Shown here piece by piece: positions 46,690 to 56,189 of a stretch of DNA of 64,000 nt. The notes beneath the pieces are model-generated. The model had not been told where the DNA came from and did not search any database. It was given only the letters and a program-made list of their open reading frames with translations. A program made the translations under genes and the position numbers. The stretch's first letter is position 1; each line of letters starts with the position of its first letter. Origin of the DNA: Flavobacterium muglaense (lineage in GTDB: Bacteria; Bacteroidota; Bacteroidia; Flavobacteriales; Flavobacteriaceae); the NCBI RefSeq assembly GCF_014305155.1, contig NZ_JACRUK010000001.1, positions 159,247 to 223,246 of the forward strand. The letters are read 5' to 3'.

Positions 46690-47664
46690 ATGAAAAATAA
46701 CATTTTTCTAATAGCATTCATACTATTCACAAGCCTTTCATTCTCGCAAGTTACAAAACCAGTAAACCGACTAATCTATCTTGATTCAACATGGAATCAA
46801 ACCGATGAAGAAAACCACACATACTATAGAATAGTCAACGATTATTATTCTAAGAAAGATTACTACACAGTCAATGACTACTTTAAATCTGGAATAACAC
46901 AAATGACCGGAAAGTCCTCAAATAAAGACTACCTGCACATGGAAGGTCAGTGCGTGTATTACCATGAAAATGGGAAAAGAAAGATAATGTGCACCTATGA
47001 AGATGGAAAAAAAACAGGAAAGCAGTATGAATGGTATGACACTGGAAGTTTAAAACTGGAAGCTGAATTTATTGCTAACAACAAAGAAAAAACAAGCGAT
47101 TACAAAATAAATCAATCTTGGGACGCAACTAATAATCAAACCGTAATCAACGGTAACGGAATTTACGAAAAGACAGAGGACTTAACATATCCCGATGAAA
47201 GTAACATGAATGCTTTCTCTGAAAAAGGAGAAATAAAAAATGGAGTTCGAAACGGAATTTGGAGAGGTACATCAACTAAACTAAAGGCTTCCTTCATAGA
47301 AAACTACGAAAACGGAAAATGCGTCAGCGGAACAAGTACCGACTATAACAATTTAAAATATAACTACACCCAAGTTTTAGAAAAAGCAGTTCCTGAGAAC
47401 GGAATGCATAGTTTTTATAATTACATTGCCCATAACTTTAACACCCCAAAAGTAGAAGGACTTGGCGGACGTATTTACATGACTTTTATTATAGATAAAA
47501 ACGGGAAATTAACAAACCCCGTGGTACTTCGCGACATAGGTTATGAAACAGGAAAAGAAGCCATTCGCATTATAAATGAAGCGAAAAACTGGATCCCAGG
47601 CAAAGTTAGAGGTATTGCAGTTAGCGTATTTTATTCTATTCCAATCACAATTGAAGCAAAATAA
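46690..47664 (+). CDS. exported protein with MORN-like repeats and TonB C-terminal domain
   Basis: A 324-residue protein with signal peptide (FILFTSLSFSQ). The middle has MORN/YwqK-type units (YYHENGKRKIMCTYEDGKKTG, YDTGSLKLEAEF). The last ~80 residues form a TonB-C-like domain (GGRIYMTFIIDKNGKLTNPV). Such proteins are common in Bacteroidota and their function is not known; no TonB N-terminal anchor is present, so it is not a classical TonB. Confidence 0.78.
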   Translation: MKNNIFLIAFILFTSLSFSQVTKPVNRLIYLDSTWNQTDEENHTYYRIVNDYYSKKDYYTVNDYFKSGITQMTGKSSNKDYLHMEGQCVYYHENGKRKIMCTYEDGKKTGKQYEWYDTGSLKLEAEFIANNKEKTSDYKINQSWDATNNQTVINGNGIYEKTEDLTYPDESNMNAFSEKGEIKNGVRNGIWRGTSTKLKASFIENYENGKCVSGTSTDYNNLKYNYTQVLEKAVPENGMHSFYNYIAHNFNTPKVEGLGGRIYMTFIIDKNGKLTNPVVLRDIGYETGKEAIRIINEAKNWIPGKVRGIAVSVFYSIPITIEAK

Positions 47665-47795
47665 AACAAAAGCACTGTAATTAATTTTATAAAAAAAGGT
47701 AAAGTTTAATCCCCTTTTCAAAAAAAAGTAATACTTTTGCACCCGTCTAACAATAGATGCTAGACATACATAAAAATCATTAAACAAATATTGGA

Positions 47796-48062
47796 ATGTA
47801 TTTAACTAAAGAGATTAAAGAAGAGATCTTCGCACAACACGGAGAAAAAACAAACACTGGAAAAGCTGAAGCACAAATTGCTTTATTCACTTTCAGAATT
47901 AGCCACTTAACTGAGCACTTGAAAAAAAATCGTCATGATTACAATACAGAGCGTTCATTAGTATTGCTAGTAGGTAAAAGAAGATCATTGTTAGACTACT
48001 TGAAAAAGAAAGAAATTAACAGATATCGTGAGATTATCAAAGTATTGAATATCAGAAAATAA
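47796..48062 (+). CDS. rpsO: 30S ribosomal protein S15
   Basis: Binds 16S rRNA in the central domain. The 88-residue protein matches S15: GKAEAQIALFTFRISHLTEHLK, the LLVGKRRSLLDYLKK signature, and RYREIIKVLNIRK. A TACTTTTG -7 box (47732-47739) lies upstream. The leader has a small GTCTA/TAGAC hairpin that could take part in S15 autoregulation (inference). Confidence 0.96.
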   Translation: MYLTKEIKEEIFAQHGEKTNTGKAEAQIALFTFRISHLTEHLKKNRHDYNTERSLVLLVGKRRSLLDYLKKKEINRYREIIKVLNIRK

Positions 48063-48070
48063 TCAATATA

Positions 48071-48099
48071 AAAAAGAGGTGCGCAAGTGCCTCTTTTTG
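48071..48099 (+). terminator. terminator after rpsO
   Basis: Hairpin AAAAAGAGG (48071-48079) / CCTCTTTTT (48090-48098). It separates rpsO from pnp. Confidence 0.8.
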
Positions 48100-48297
48100 T
48101 TTTTACAGTTCATAATTTTACGGTTCGATTACATCCTGAGTAAAAAGGATTTAGAACAGGTAAAACAACATAAAGTCATTATTAGAATATAATGGCATAT
48201 AAAAAAAGTTTGGTTTTTCATTGGGTTTTAGGCATTAACTACGCACACAACAACTACAACACAACTAGAACCCATGTTTAACTAATAAATTAAATTT

Positions 48298-50439
48298 ATG
48301 ATTCCACAATTATTTGTAGAAAGTATCGATTTAGGTGATGGAAGAAACATCACAATCGAGACAGGTCGTTTAGCGAAGCAAGCTGATGGATCTGTAGTAA
48401 TTAGAATAGGTAAAACTGTTATTTTAGGAACAGTAGTATCTTCAAGAAAAGCAAGTCCAGGTATCGACTTTTTACCACTTACGGTAGATTATCGTGAAAA
48501 ATTTGCTGCAGCAGGACGTTTTCCTGGTGGTTTCTTCAAGAGAGAAGCAAGACCAAGTGATAGCGAAGTATTAACAATGCGTTTAGTAGACCGTGTATTG
48601 CGTCCGCTTTTCCCAGATGATTACCATGCTGAAGTTCAGGTGATGATTCAATTAATGTCTCATGATGATGATGTTATGCCAGATGCACTTGCAGGTCTTG
48701 CAGCATCAGCAGCATTAGCTTTGTCTGACATTCCTTTTGAAACATTAATCTCTGAGGCTAGAGTTGGTAGAGTTGATGGAAAATTCATTATTAACCCAAG
48801 CCGTGCTCAATTAGAATTGTCTGATATCGATATGATGATTGGTGCTTCTATGGACTCTATCGCAATGGTAGAAGGGGAAATGAAAGAAATCTCAGAAGCA
48901 GAAATGCTTGAAGCAATTAAATTTGCTCACGAACATATTAAAAACCAAATTTCGGCTCAACTACGTTTGCAAGCTGCTTTTGGTAAAAAAGAAGTTCGTA
49001 CCTACGAGGGAGAAAGAGAAGATGAAGCTATTTACGCTAAAGTAAAGGCAGCGTCTTACGATAAAATTTACGCTATCGCTAGCAAAGGTTCTTCTAAACA
49101 AGAACGTACAGCTGCATTTGAAGAAGTAAAAGACGAAGTAAAAGCGTTGTTTACTGAAGAAGAATTAGCAGTTGATGGAGATTTAGTTTCTAAATACTTC
49201 AAAAAAACCAACAAAGAAGCTGTTCGTAACGTAACCCTAGATTTAGGAACGCGTCTTGACGGAAGAAAAACTACAGAAATTAGAGATATCTGGTGTGAAG
49301 TAGATTACTTACCATCTGTACACGGATCTGCATTGTTTACACGTGGAGAAACTCAAGCTTTGGCAACAGCAACTTTAGGAACATCTAGAGAAGCAAACCA
49401 AATCGACTCTCCATCACAACAAGGTGAAGAAAAATTCTACTTACACTACAACTTCCCTCCTTTCTCAACTGGTGAAGCGCGTCCTTTAAGAGGAACTTCA
49501 AGAAGAGAAGTAGGTCACGGAAACTTAGCTCAAAGAGCGTTGAAAAACATGATTCCTACTGATTGTCCTTATACAATTCGTGTTGTATCTGAAGTATTAG
49601 AGTCTAACGGTTCATCTTCTATGGCAACTGTTTGTGCTGGAACTTTATCATTAATGGATGCTGGTATTCAAATGATTCGTCCTGTTTCTGGAATTGCAAT
49701 GGGATTGATTACTGATGGTGATCGTTACGCTGTATTGTCTGATATTCTTGGTGATGAAGATCACTTAGGAGATATGGACTTTAAAGTAACTGGAACTTCT
49801 GAAGGAATCACTGCTTGTCAAATGGACATCAAAATTGATGGATTAAAATACGAAATTATGGAAGCTGCACTTGCTCAAGCACGTGACGGTCGTTTGCATA
49901 TCCTTGGTAAATTAATCGATACTTTAGCAGCTCCAAAAGAGGATGTTAAAGCATACGCTCCAAAAATTATTACAAGAAGAATTCCTAATGCTTTCATTGG
50001 TGCATTGATCGGACCTGGTGGAAAAGTGATTCAAGAATTACAAAAAACTACTGGAACAACAATCGTTATCAACGAAGATCCTGCTACTGAAGAAGGAGTT
50101 ATTGAAATTTTAGGAACTGATCCTGCTGGAATTGAAGCAGTATTAGCTAAGATTAAATCAATCACTTTCAAACCTCAAATGAACGAGGCTTATGAAGTGA
50201 AAGTAATCAAAATGCTAGATTTTGGTGCGGTTGTAGAATACACATCAGCTCCAGGAAACGAAGTTTTATTACACGTATCTGAGTTAGCATGGGAACGCAC
50301 AGAAAATGTTTCTGATGTAGTGAACATGGGTGACGTTTTTGAAGTGAAATACTTAGGTATGGATCCAAAAACTAGAAAAGAAAAAGTGTCCAGAAAAGCA
50401 CTTTTACCAAGACCTCCACGTGAGGAGAAAAAAGAGTAA
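48298..50439 (+). CDS. pnp: polyribonucleotide nucleotidyltransferase (PNPase)
   Basis: Phosphorolytic 3'-5' exoribonuclease of 713 residues. Domains in order: first RNase PH ([20 protein letters not shown]), helical linker, second RNase PH with [17 protein letters not shown] and [20 protein letters not shown], a KH domain ([15 protein letters not shown]), and an S1 domain ([20 protein letters not shown]). Full length. The rpsO-pnp order is the common bacterial one. Confidence 0.97.
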   Translation: MIPQLFVESIDLGDGRNITIETGRLAKQADGSVVIRIGKTVILGTVVSSRKASPGIDFLPLTVDYREKFAAAGRFPGGFFKREARPSDSEVLTMRLVDRVLRPLFPDDYHAEVQVMIQLMSHDDDVMPDALAGLAASAALALSDIPFETLISEARVGRVDGKFIINPSRAQLELSDIDMMIGASMDSIAMVEGEMKEISEAEMLEAIKFAHEHIKNQISAQLRLQAAFGKKEVRTYEGEREDEAIYAKVKAASYDKIYAIASKGSSKQERTAAFEEVKDEVKALFTEEELAVDGDLVSKYFKKTNKEAVRNVTLDLGTRLDGRKTTEIRDIWCEVDYLPSVHGSALFTRGETQALATATLGTSREANQIDSPSQQGEEKFYLHYNFPPFSTGEARPLRGTSRREVGHGNLAQRALKNMIPTDCPYTIRVVSEVLESNGSSSMATVCAGTLSLMDAGIQMIRPVSGIAMGLITDGDRYAVLSDILGDEDHLGDMDFKVTGTSEGITACQMDIKIDGLKYEIMEAALAQARDGRLHILGKLIDTLAAPKEDVKAYAPKIITRRIPNAFIGALIGPGGKVIQELQKTTGTTIVINEDPATEEGVIEILGTDPAGIEAVLAKIKSITFKPQMNEAYEVKVIKMLDFGAVVEYTSAPGNEVLLHVSELAWERTENVSDVVNMGDVFEVKYLGMDPKTRKEKVSRKALLPRPPREEKKE

Positions 50440-50477
50440 TCGGATCTTAAGTTTACTAAAGGTTTATTTATAAGAAG

Positions 50478-50508
50478 TCCCGTTTCATTTATTTGAAACG
50501 GGATTTTT
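50478..50508 (+). terminator. terminator of pnp
   Basis: Ten-base-pair hairpin TCCCGTTTCA (50478-50487) / TGAAACGGGA (50494-50503) followed by five T residues. Confidence 0.88.
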
Positions 50509-51160
50509 GCTTTTAATTCGGGCATGCCGCCAGCAAAAATAAGGGCCTCACTTTTATCACTTGTTATAAGCCCCTTATCCTTGCTGCCGTCGGGCTTTAC
50601 GCGCTACTTCGATAGCATGCTTCAAACGCAGTTCACTGAACACCTATAAAAATAAAAGCTAAGTGAAGTAATCCCTCATGCGGACTCATGGTTCATGAAA
50701 CGCATTCTCCTCCAAATTTCATTTCTCCCAAAGTTTGTCACGCTGAAAACATCTCACACGAACCAAGAATTTCCTATTTGCAACTTCAAGTGAGCCCAAT
50801 TACTAGTTTTAGTACAACTTGCGACCCCTCCCGGAATAACAATGTTGAATTTGATTTGCAACGCTCATATAGTGACCTAATAGCCACAAAATTTATCACT
50901 TTGAAAAGAGTCAAACAATAGCTAAGCAACTTTAACAAGACGCTTTCAGCGTGACAAACGGTTTAGAGTATTAGTCGCCAAAAAAGATGGATAAAAAAAA
51001 GTACATTACACATCACAAAAAATGCAAAGTCTGTAATTATCGTGTTATAATTCAAAACTAAAAATTAAATAACATTATCTAAATCTTTTTTCAGCTCTTT
51101 GATTAATTTAAAGGGTTCAATTTTAAGAGCAATAGCCATTTTTAACCTCCAAACTGCATT
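50509..51160. other. gene-free stretch between pnp and rpoD, with long-range inverted repeat
   Basis: About 650 bp with no credible gene. A 77-codon ORF at 50688 has no signal or family pattern. A perfect 15-bp inverted repeat, TTTGTCACGCTGAAA (50734-50748) and TTTCAGCGTGACAAA (50944-50958), encloses 195 bp. Base composition is locally higher in GC than nearby genes, suggesting a dispersed repeat or decayed element. Confidence 0.5.
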
Positions 51161-51225
51161 AGGGATAGCAGCGGTATCCTTTGATGAAATGCAATGGAAT
51201 CAAAGATAAAGCGAATAACCCGACC
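51161..51225. repeat. intergenic hairpin repeat, copy D
   Basis: Opens GGGATAGCAGCGGTATCCTT and closes AGATAAAGCGAATAACCCGA. The inner hairpin is CTTTGAT (51179-51185) / ATCAAAG (51199-51205). It is more diverged than copies A-C but has the same order of arms. It lies about 130 bp before rpoD. Confidence 0.6.
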
Positions 51226-51355
51226 GAAGGGAATGCCCTTCTTCGACTTCGCTCAGGATTACACTAAAATAAATTATTTTTTTAATTTTTTGTAACTTTT
51301 TTGTAACTCCATCCGTATAACTATTTGTACACTTAAAATTAGAGGAGACAAAAAC

Positions 51356-52219
51356 ATGAGACAACTAAAAATCACCAAGCAGGTAACGAATCGTGAAACT
51401 GCATCATTAGACAAATATTTACAAGAAATTGGAAAAGTTGATCTTATCACCGCTGATGAAGAAGTAGAATTAGCTCAGAAAATTAAAGCTGGGGATCAAA
51501 GAGCCCTAGAGAAATTAACAAAAGCCAACCTACGTTTTGTCGTGTCGGTAGCAAAACAATATCAAAATCAAGGATTAACTCTTCCCGATTTAATTAACGA
51601 AGGAAACCTTGGACTTATAAAAGCAGCACAACGTTTTGATGAAACTCGTGGTTTCAAATTCATTTCGTACGCTGTATGGTGGATTCGTCAATCGATTTTA
51701 CAAGCACTTGCTGAGCAATCTCGTATTGTACGTTTGCCATTAAACAAAATTGGTTCTATCAATAAAATCAACAAAATGTATGCGTTATTAGAGCAATCTA
51801 ACGAGCGTCCACCATCTGCTGAGGAAATTGCAAAAGAACTTGACATGACGGTAAATGACGTAAAAGAGTCTATGAAAAACTCTGGTCGTCACCTTTCAAT
51901 GGATGCTCCTCTTGTTGAAGGAGAAGATTCTAACCTTTACGATGTATTGCGTTCTGGAGAGTCTCCAAATCCAGACAGAGAATTAATTCACGAATCACTG
52001 CGTACTGAAATTGAGCGTTCACTTGAAACATTGACTCCTCGTGAGGCAGATGTGGTACGTTTGTACTTTGGTCTTGGTGATCAACACCCAATGACTCTTG
52101 AGGAAATAGGTGAAACATTTGACCTAACTCGTGAGCGTGTACGTCAAATCAAGGAAAAAGCAATCCGCAGATTGAAACATACTTCTAGAAGTAAAATACT
52201 TAAAACCTATCTAGGTTAA
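51356..52219 (+). CDS. rpoD: primary RNA polymerase sigma factor (sigma-70 / SigA)
   Basis: Directs RNA polymerase to housekeeping promoters. The 287-residue protein lacks region 1.1, as is normal in Bacteroidota. It has region 1.2 ([19 protein letters not shown]), region 2 ([37 protein letters not shown]), region 3, and region 4 helix-turn-helix ([20 protein letters not shown]). This is the sigma factor expected to read the TTTG/TAnnTTTG promoters noted here. Confidence 0.96.
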   Translation: MRQLKITKQVTNRETASLDKYLQEIGKVDLITADEEVELAQKIKAGDQRALEKLTKANLRFVVSVAKQYQNQGLTLPDLINEGNLGLIKAAQRFDETRGFKFISYAVWWIRQSILQALAEQSRIVRLPLNKIGSINKINKMYALLEQSNERPPSAEEIAKELDMTVNDVKESMKNSGRHLSMDAPLVEGEDSNLYDVLRSGESPNPDRELIHESLRTEIERSLETLTPREADVVRLYFGLGDQHPMTLEEIGETFDLTRERVRQIKEKAIRRLKHTSRSKILKTYLG

Positions 52220-52334
52220 TATAAAATACACCTCAATTAAAATTTTTAAAGCATTTGCAAAAGTAAATATTTATTTTTTTTAATTCAAAATGAACAACAG
52301 TTTGATTGACTGTTCGTTTTTTGATTGATGATTG

Positions 52335-52367
52335 AAACTCCGGCTGATTACCGGAGTTTTATTTTTT
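52335..52367 (+). terminator. terminator of rpoD
   Basis: Hairpin AACTCCGG / CCGGAGTT with loop CTGATTA, followed by TTATTTTTT. Its right arm is also the first bases of the 60-bp tandem repeat. Confidence 0.82.
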
Positions 52368-52505
52368 ATCAATAAAACTCTCGGTCTGTTCGAGCACAGC
52401 TCTCGGGTTTCCGGAGTTTTATTTTTTATCAATAAAACTCTCGGTCTGTTCGAGCACAGCTCTCGGTCTGCTCCAGCACAGCTCTCGGGTTTCCGGACTT
52501 TTATT
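52351..52505. repeat. tandem 60-bp repeat growing from the rpoD terminator
   Basis: Unit 52351-52410 begins CCGGAGTTTTATTTTTTATC and is repeated at 52411, with a third start at 52493. The second copy contains an extra duplication of about 20 bp (CTCGGTCTGTTCGAGCACAG against CTCGGTCTGCTCCAGCACAG). Each unit can form GAGTTTTATT / AATAAAACTC. Frames through it are repeat artefacts, not genes. Confidence 0.8.
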
Positions 52506-52677
52506 TTTAAAAATACCACAAGCGTCCCGATAGCACTTATCCTTCTGAAATACTAGACCACCATAACGCAACAACTATTTTTTTACAAAATCTTATTTGT
52601 TAACAATAATTCAACCTAAAACACTACATACAAACACATTAATTCCTATCTTTATTTCTAAAAACCAGAAAATAGAT

Positions 52678-53295
52678 ATGAAAAAACTAATTGTAGCACT
52701 GTCTTTACTAAGCATCATTGCATGTAAAAACAAAGAAAATGAAAATAATAGTGAACCTAGTCTTATGGAATCGGTTGAGAGTGTCAACAAACTCAGCAAG
52801 GCAGCAAACGACTTGAAAGAATACCAAAAACAAACCGAAAAGCTAAAAACTACTGAACCTGTTAAAAATGAAGTTTACAAAGAAGTACTCACAGAGACTT
52901 TTGAAAACCTAAAAAGAATTAACTACACCGCAGGAAACGCCGCTATGGTAGGACTCAGCTCAGCCGAAGCTACTTATGGAGACCAAGCTGGCAAAAACAT
53001 CAAAATCAATATTTTTGACGGAGCTGGTGAATCTGGTAGTGCTTTAATTGCAATGACCCATATGGCAATTGCAATGGATATGGAATCCATTGATAATACC
53101 ACAACCAAGAAAACAGAAGTAATCGACGGCATAAGAGCCCAAACGGAAAACGACACCAATCCTGATGCTTACAAATCATCATCGATTACTTATATTTACA
53201 ATGACCGTTTTCAAGTAAGCTTAGAAGGTCAAAAAATACCATTAGACGAATTAAAATCGTACATGAAAAAACTGCAATTATCTAAATTAGATTAA
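52678..53295 (+). CDS. hypothetical lipoprotein
   Basis: A 205-residue protein starting MKKLIVALSLLSIIACKN: a lipoprotein signal with lipobox SIIAC. The open frame extends 27 codons upstream, but the signal defines this start. A helical, Lys/Glu-rich segment follows, then a region with repeated small residues (YTAGNAAMVGLSSAEATYG). No family was recognised. It lies alone between rpoD and rpe. Confidence 0.75.
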   Translation: MKKLIVALSLLSIIACKNKENENNSEPSLMESVESVNKLSKAANDLKEYQKQTEKLKTTEPVKNEVYKEVLTETFENLKRINYTAGNAAMVGLSSAEATYGDQAGKNIKINIFDGAGESGSALIAMTHMAIAMDMESIDNTTTKKTEVIDGIRAQTENDTNPDAYKSSSITYIYNDRFQVSLEGQKIPLDELKSYMKKLQLSKLD

Positions 53296-53468
53296 TTTAC
53301 TTTTTTCAACATATTCAAGACCGTTTATTTATAGCATTCTGATGTTAGTATAAACTGTCTTTTTTATTTCTTCTTTTAAATTAAAGCAACAATTAGTTTT
53401 AACGTAATCTGATACAGATTTTTATTTTAAAAACTATCTTTGCAAAAACAACACTTACTTTAACTACT

Positions 53469-54131
53469 ATGAAGAATACATTAATCGCACCCTCTGTACT
53501 TGCAGCTGATTTTGCCAACTTACAACGCGATATCGAAATGATTAACAACAGTGAAGCCGACTGGTTTCATATTGACATCATGGACGGTGTTTTTGTACCC
53601 AATATTTCTTTTGGAATGCCCGTACTTGAAGCCATTTCGCGACATGCTACAAAAACAATCGACGTTCACTTGATGATCATTGACCCCGACCGTTACATTA
53701 AAACGTTTGCCAACTTAGGAGCTAATATTTTATGTGTACACTACGAAGCTTGTACGCATTTACACCGTACACTTCAAGCAATCAAGGCCGAAGGAATGAA
53801 AGCTGGAGTTGCCTTAAACCCACATACAAATATTGACTTACTAGAAGATGTGATCAATGACATTGATTTGGTTTGCATCATGAGCGTAAATCCCGGATTT
53901 GGCGGACAGTCGTTTATAGAAAACACTTACGACAAAGTAAAAAAGCTGAAAGCATTAATCAACCGCAAAGGCGCTAACACTATTATTGAAATTGATGGTG
54001 GAGTAACCAATAAAAATGCAAAACAACTGGCCGAAGCAGGAGCTGACGTTCTTGTTGCAGGATCTTATGTATTTAAAGCCGAAAATCCTACTACCACAAT
54101 TGCCGATTTGAAAAAATTGACAACGCTATAA
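53469..54131 (+). CDS. rpe: ribulose-phosphate 3-epimerase
   Basis: Interconverts ribulose 5-phosphate and xylulose 5-phosphate in the pentose phosphate pathway. The 220-residue TIM barrel shows IAPSVLAADFANL, WFHIDIMDGVFVPNISFG, DVHLMI, MSVNPGFGGQSF and IEIDGGVTNKNA, including the metal-binding His and Asp residues. Full length, with a terminator directly after. Confidence 0.97.
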   Translation: MKNTLIAPSVLAADFANLQRDIEMINNSEADWFHIDIMDGVFVPNISFGMPVLEAISRHATKTIDVHLMIIDPDRYIKTFANLGANILCVHYEACTHLHRTLQAIKAEGMKAGVALNPHTNIDLLEDVINDIDLVCIMSVNPGFGGQSFIENTYDKVKKLKALINRKGANTIIEIDGGVTNKNAKQLAEAGADVLVAGSYVFKAENPTTTIADLKKLTTL

Positions 54132-54139
54132 AACTCTTA

Positions 54140-54173
54140 AAAGTCCATCTCCAAAAAGATGGACTTTTTTTTA
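54140..54173 (+). terminator. terminator of rpe
   Basis: Hairpin AAAAGTCCATCT / AGATGGACTTTT followed by further T residues, starting 9 bp after the rpe stop. Confidence 0.88.
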
Positions 54174-54435
54174 ACACTTTTTATACCGTAAAACAGCTAT
54201 TCTAAATCACACCAAATAGCCATAATTAGTACACCGAGCATCCCATCACAATTATAGAAATCTTATTTTTGAATCAAAATAAAGAACATACCATAAAGAA
54301 ACCCGAAAAGCAACCTATTTTTTTAACATAAAATCAATTTACTTGCCTATTGTTTATCAAAAAATATATTCTGACATTTGTAAATAATACCCAATTTACA
54401 AAGACAATCCTATTACACTTAATACCAGAATATTA
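54174..54435. other. intergenic, no gene
   Basis: About 260 bp of AT-rich DNA before the TPR gene. It should contain that gene's promoter, but I see no confident consensus box and no RNA gene. Confidence 0.5.
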
Positions 54436-54942
54436 ATGAATAAAATTTATATTGCATTTGCATTGCTTACTGTACTTTGTTCGTATAGCCAAACAAAGTC
54501 GGCAGAGGATTACTATCGTTTAGCAAAGAATCAAGAGCTACTTAAAAATAATAAAGAAGCTTTTAAGGATTACACTCAAGCAATCGCACTAGATCCAACC
54601 TATGAAAAAGCATTTTACGCTAGAGCATTACTGCTAAACAACCAAAAAAAATATACTGAAGCAATCAATGATTACACGAAATCAATTGCCATTAATCCCA
54701 AATCAAGCAAAGCATATTACTCAAGAGCTATCAGCAAAAACAATCTAAAAGATTTTGACGGAGCACTAGAAGACTACAGCAAAACAATAGAACTAGACTC
54801 TTTATTTAGCAAAGCATATAACGACAGAGCTGAATTAAAATTCAAGATGAATCAACAAGAAAGCGGCTGTATTGACTTACACAAAGCTGGAGAGCTGGGA
54901 TTTCCTTATCCCTTTGACTATATCAAGAACAGATGCAAATAA
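54436..54942 (+). CDS. exported TPR-repeat protein
   Basis: A 168-residue protein with signal peptide (MNKIYIAFALLTVLCSYSQ) and three tetratricopeptide repeats: NNKEAFKDYTQAIALDPTYE, KKYTEAINDYTKSIAINPKS, KDFDGALEDYSKTIELDSLF. The end has a lone cysteine in QESGCIDLHKAGELG, a common Sel1/TPR C-cap in Bacteroidota. It is a protein-interaction scaffold; partner unknown. Confidence 0.87.
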   Translation: MNKIYIAFALLTVLCSYSQTKSAEDYYRLAKNQELLKNNKEAFKDYTQAIALDPTYEKAFYARALLLNNQKKYTEAINDYTKSIAINPKSSKAYYSRAISKNNLKDFDGALEDYSKTIELDSLFSKAYNDRAELKFKMNQQESGCIDLHKAGELGFPYPFDYIKNRCK

Positions 54943-54972
54943 AAAAGAGCGATTTTACAATCGCTCTTTTTA
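54942..54972. terminator. bidirectional terminator after the TPR gene
   Basis: Perfect 13-bp hairpin AAAAAGAGCGATT / AATCGCTCTTTTT with loop TTAC. It serves the TPR gene on the plus strand and the TssF-like remnant on the minus strand. Confidence 0.9.
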
Positions 54973-54998
54973 ACACCACATATTGTGTGATCAGATTT

Positions 54999-55838
54999 TT
55001 ATTCGATAAATAAGCGATAAGGATAAACATTAGACGACCTATTTTTTAAATTTTTCATAAAACTTTCGCATAAGTAATCCCATTCTGTTGGCGATAGGTA
55101 TCCTTTTTCAACTTCGTCTACTTTTAAATGAATATCCACCGTACGGCTAAATCCTTCTTTTAAAGAAATCTCTTTGCGCGTACCCTTTTCCACTCTAATT
55201 TCAGTTACACAACCTTTAAAATGACTGAAGCTAAATGCTTTTATATCGGCAAAAGTCACAACACGTCCTCGAGTTAATAAAGCATTGCGATAGGCCAAAA
55301 TTCGGTTCTTATTATTTTGCTTATTTAAGCCACCTACGGTGTTAGTCATCAAAGTCACTTTATGACTGGCAAAATACAAATCATCTTTCGCTTCAAGTAT
55401 TGTCCCTGCTTTAATATCATTTGCTTCCTCTGCACAAGTTGACCAATAGTTTATAGAGAAGGATTTACCTGTAGTTTCGTCAATTTTAGGTTTAATCATT
55501 AAGTAGGGCGCACTGTTTTTAGAAAAATTGCTCTCTTTAGCTTGTTGCTCTACCGAAGCCAGTAACTGATTGATCTCAACCAGCGAACTATTCATAAAAT
55601 CTTTTCCGAGACTTGAAAAAGACGAACTCTCATCTTTCAACAAATCCAAAACATTTTGAAGTAATTCTGAAGCACTCCTACTATCAAATCGAGATACGCC
55701 GCCAGTCCTAAGGACAGCACTCCCCTCCTCCACAACACCATCTTTATACTCCTTTATCTCATAATGATTATTAAAAGTATCTACAACAGTATCTACATCC
55801 AAATATATATTATTATCAGTCTCCAAGGCTACGACCAA
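54999..55838 (-). CDS. C-terminal part of a TssF/baseplate-J-like type VI secretion protein (truncated)
   Basis: Two hundred seventy-nine residues that look like the second half of a baseplate protein: YRNALLTRGRVVTFADIKAF is the J/TssF-type motif in which the chain crosses the baseplate, followed by VTEIRVEKGTRKEIS, a RTVDIHLKV strand and the end SSNVYPYRLFIE. Bacteroidota (subtype iii) TssF proteins are roughly twice as long by my recollection, so the N-terminal half is missing. Its 5' end meets the Clp remnant below. No other type VI gene is in the window. Probably non-functional. Confidence 0.6.
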   Translation of the reverse strand: MVVALETDNNIYLDVDTVVDTFNNHYEIKEYKDGVVEEGSAVLRTGGVSRFDSRSASELLQNVLDLLKDESSSFSSLGKDFMNSSLVEINQLLASVEQQAKESNFSKNSAPYLMIKPKIDETTGKSFSINYWSTCAEEANDIKAGTILEAKDDLYFASHKVTLMTNTVGGLNKQNNKNRILAYRNALLTRGRVVTFADIKAFSFSHFKGCVTEIRVEKGTRKEISLKEGFSRTVDIHLKVDEVEKGYLSPTEWDYLCESFMKNLKNRSSNVYPYRLFIE

Positions 55839-55990
55839 TCAAAAGCATTATTCGAAGTCATTTGCGACGCCCATTAGCCAAAAAAATAGTTGCTGGCGAA
55901 GTAAAAGAAGGAGACCATATAGACGTTGTACTAGAAAATGGTGAAATCCTGTGGATTAAACAAACAGAACCAATAACACAGCTAGCTTAA
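55832..55990 (+). pseudogene. C-terminal remnant of a ClpV/ClpB-type AAA+ ATPase
   Basis: Fifty-two in-frame codons and a TAA. The peptide (RPIKSIIRSHLRRPLAKKIV, then AGEVKEGDHIDVVL) is the C-terminal D2-small domain of Clp ATPases, where RPLKR...LAK.I..G..K.G is standard. No start codon or upstream domain exists. Facing away from a TssF-like fragment, it is best read as TssH/ClpV, the type VI sheath recycler; a ClpB paralogue is the alternative. A terminator follows. Confidence 0.7.
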
Positions 55991-56012
55991 AAACCTCAAT
56001 CTAGACTTATAC

Positions 56013-56050
56013 AAAAAGCCTCTAAAAATTAATTTAGAGGCTTTTTTTTT
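56013..56050. terminator. terminator between the Clp remnant and tRNA-Arg
   Basis: Hairpin AAAAAGCCTCTAAA / TTTAGAGGCTTTTT (56013-56026, 56033-56046) with T tract on the plus strand and T5 on the minus strand, so it may also end the tRNA transcript. Confidence 0.85.
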
Positions 56051-56051
56051 G

Positions 56052-56125
56052 TGGCCGCGACAGGGTTCGAACCTGCAACCCTCAGAGTCGAAATCTGATA
56101 TTCTATCCAGTTGAACTACACAGCC
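56052..56125 (-). tRNA. tRNA-Arg (TCG)
   Basis: Minus-strand cloverleaf with acceptor GGCTGTG / CGCGGCC (two G-U pairs), anticodon stem TCAGA/TCTGA, loop TTTCGAC giving anticodon TCG, and T arm GCAGG/CCTGT around TTCGAAC (CAGGTTCGAACCCTG). No CCA encoded. It flanks a deletion scar, in line with tRNA genes being common borders of variable regions. Confidence 0.9.
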
Positions 56126-56189
56126 AAAATAATTATTGATTACGGTATTAAAATCAATATCTAAAGCCGTAAATCAACGTTATTTTTTT

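Noticed and set aside
46690..47664. MORN-repeat protein as an antitoxin of a toxin pair
   Set aside because: YwqK-type similarity alone does not support it: the protein is exported, carries a TonB-C-like domain and has no toxin neighbour.
50688..50921. 77-codon ORF between pnp and rpoD
   Set aside because: It runs through one arm of an inverted repeat, has no ribosome-binding context, signal or family pattern, and its residues look random.
52280..52556. ORFs on both strands across the 60-bp repeat (52280-52519 minus, 52332-52556 plus)
   Set aside because: They are open only because the repeat unit is a multiple of three; the peptides are the repeat itself.
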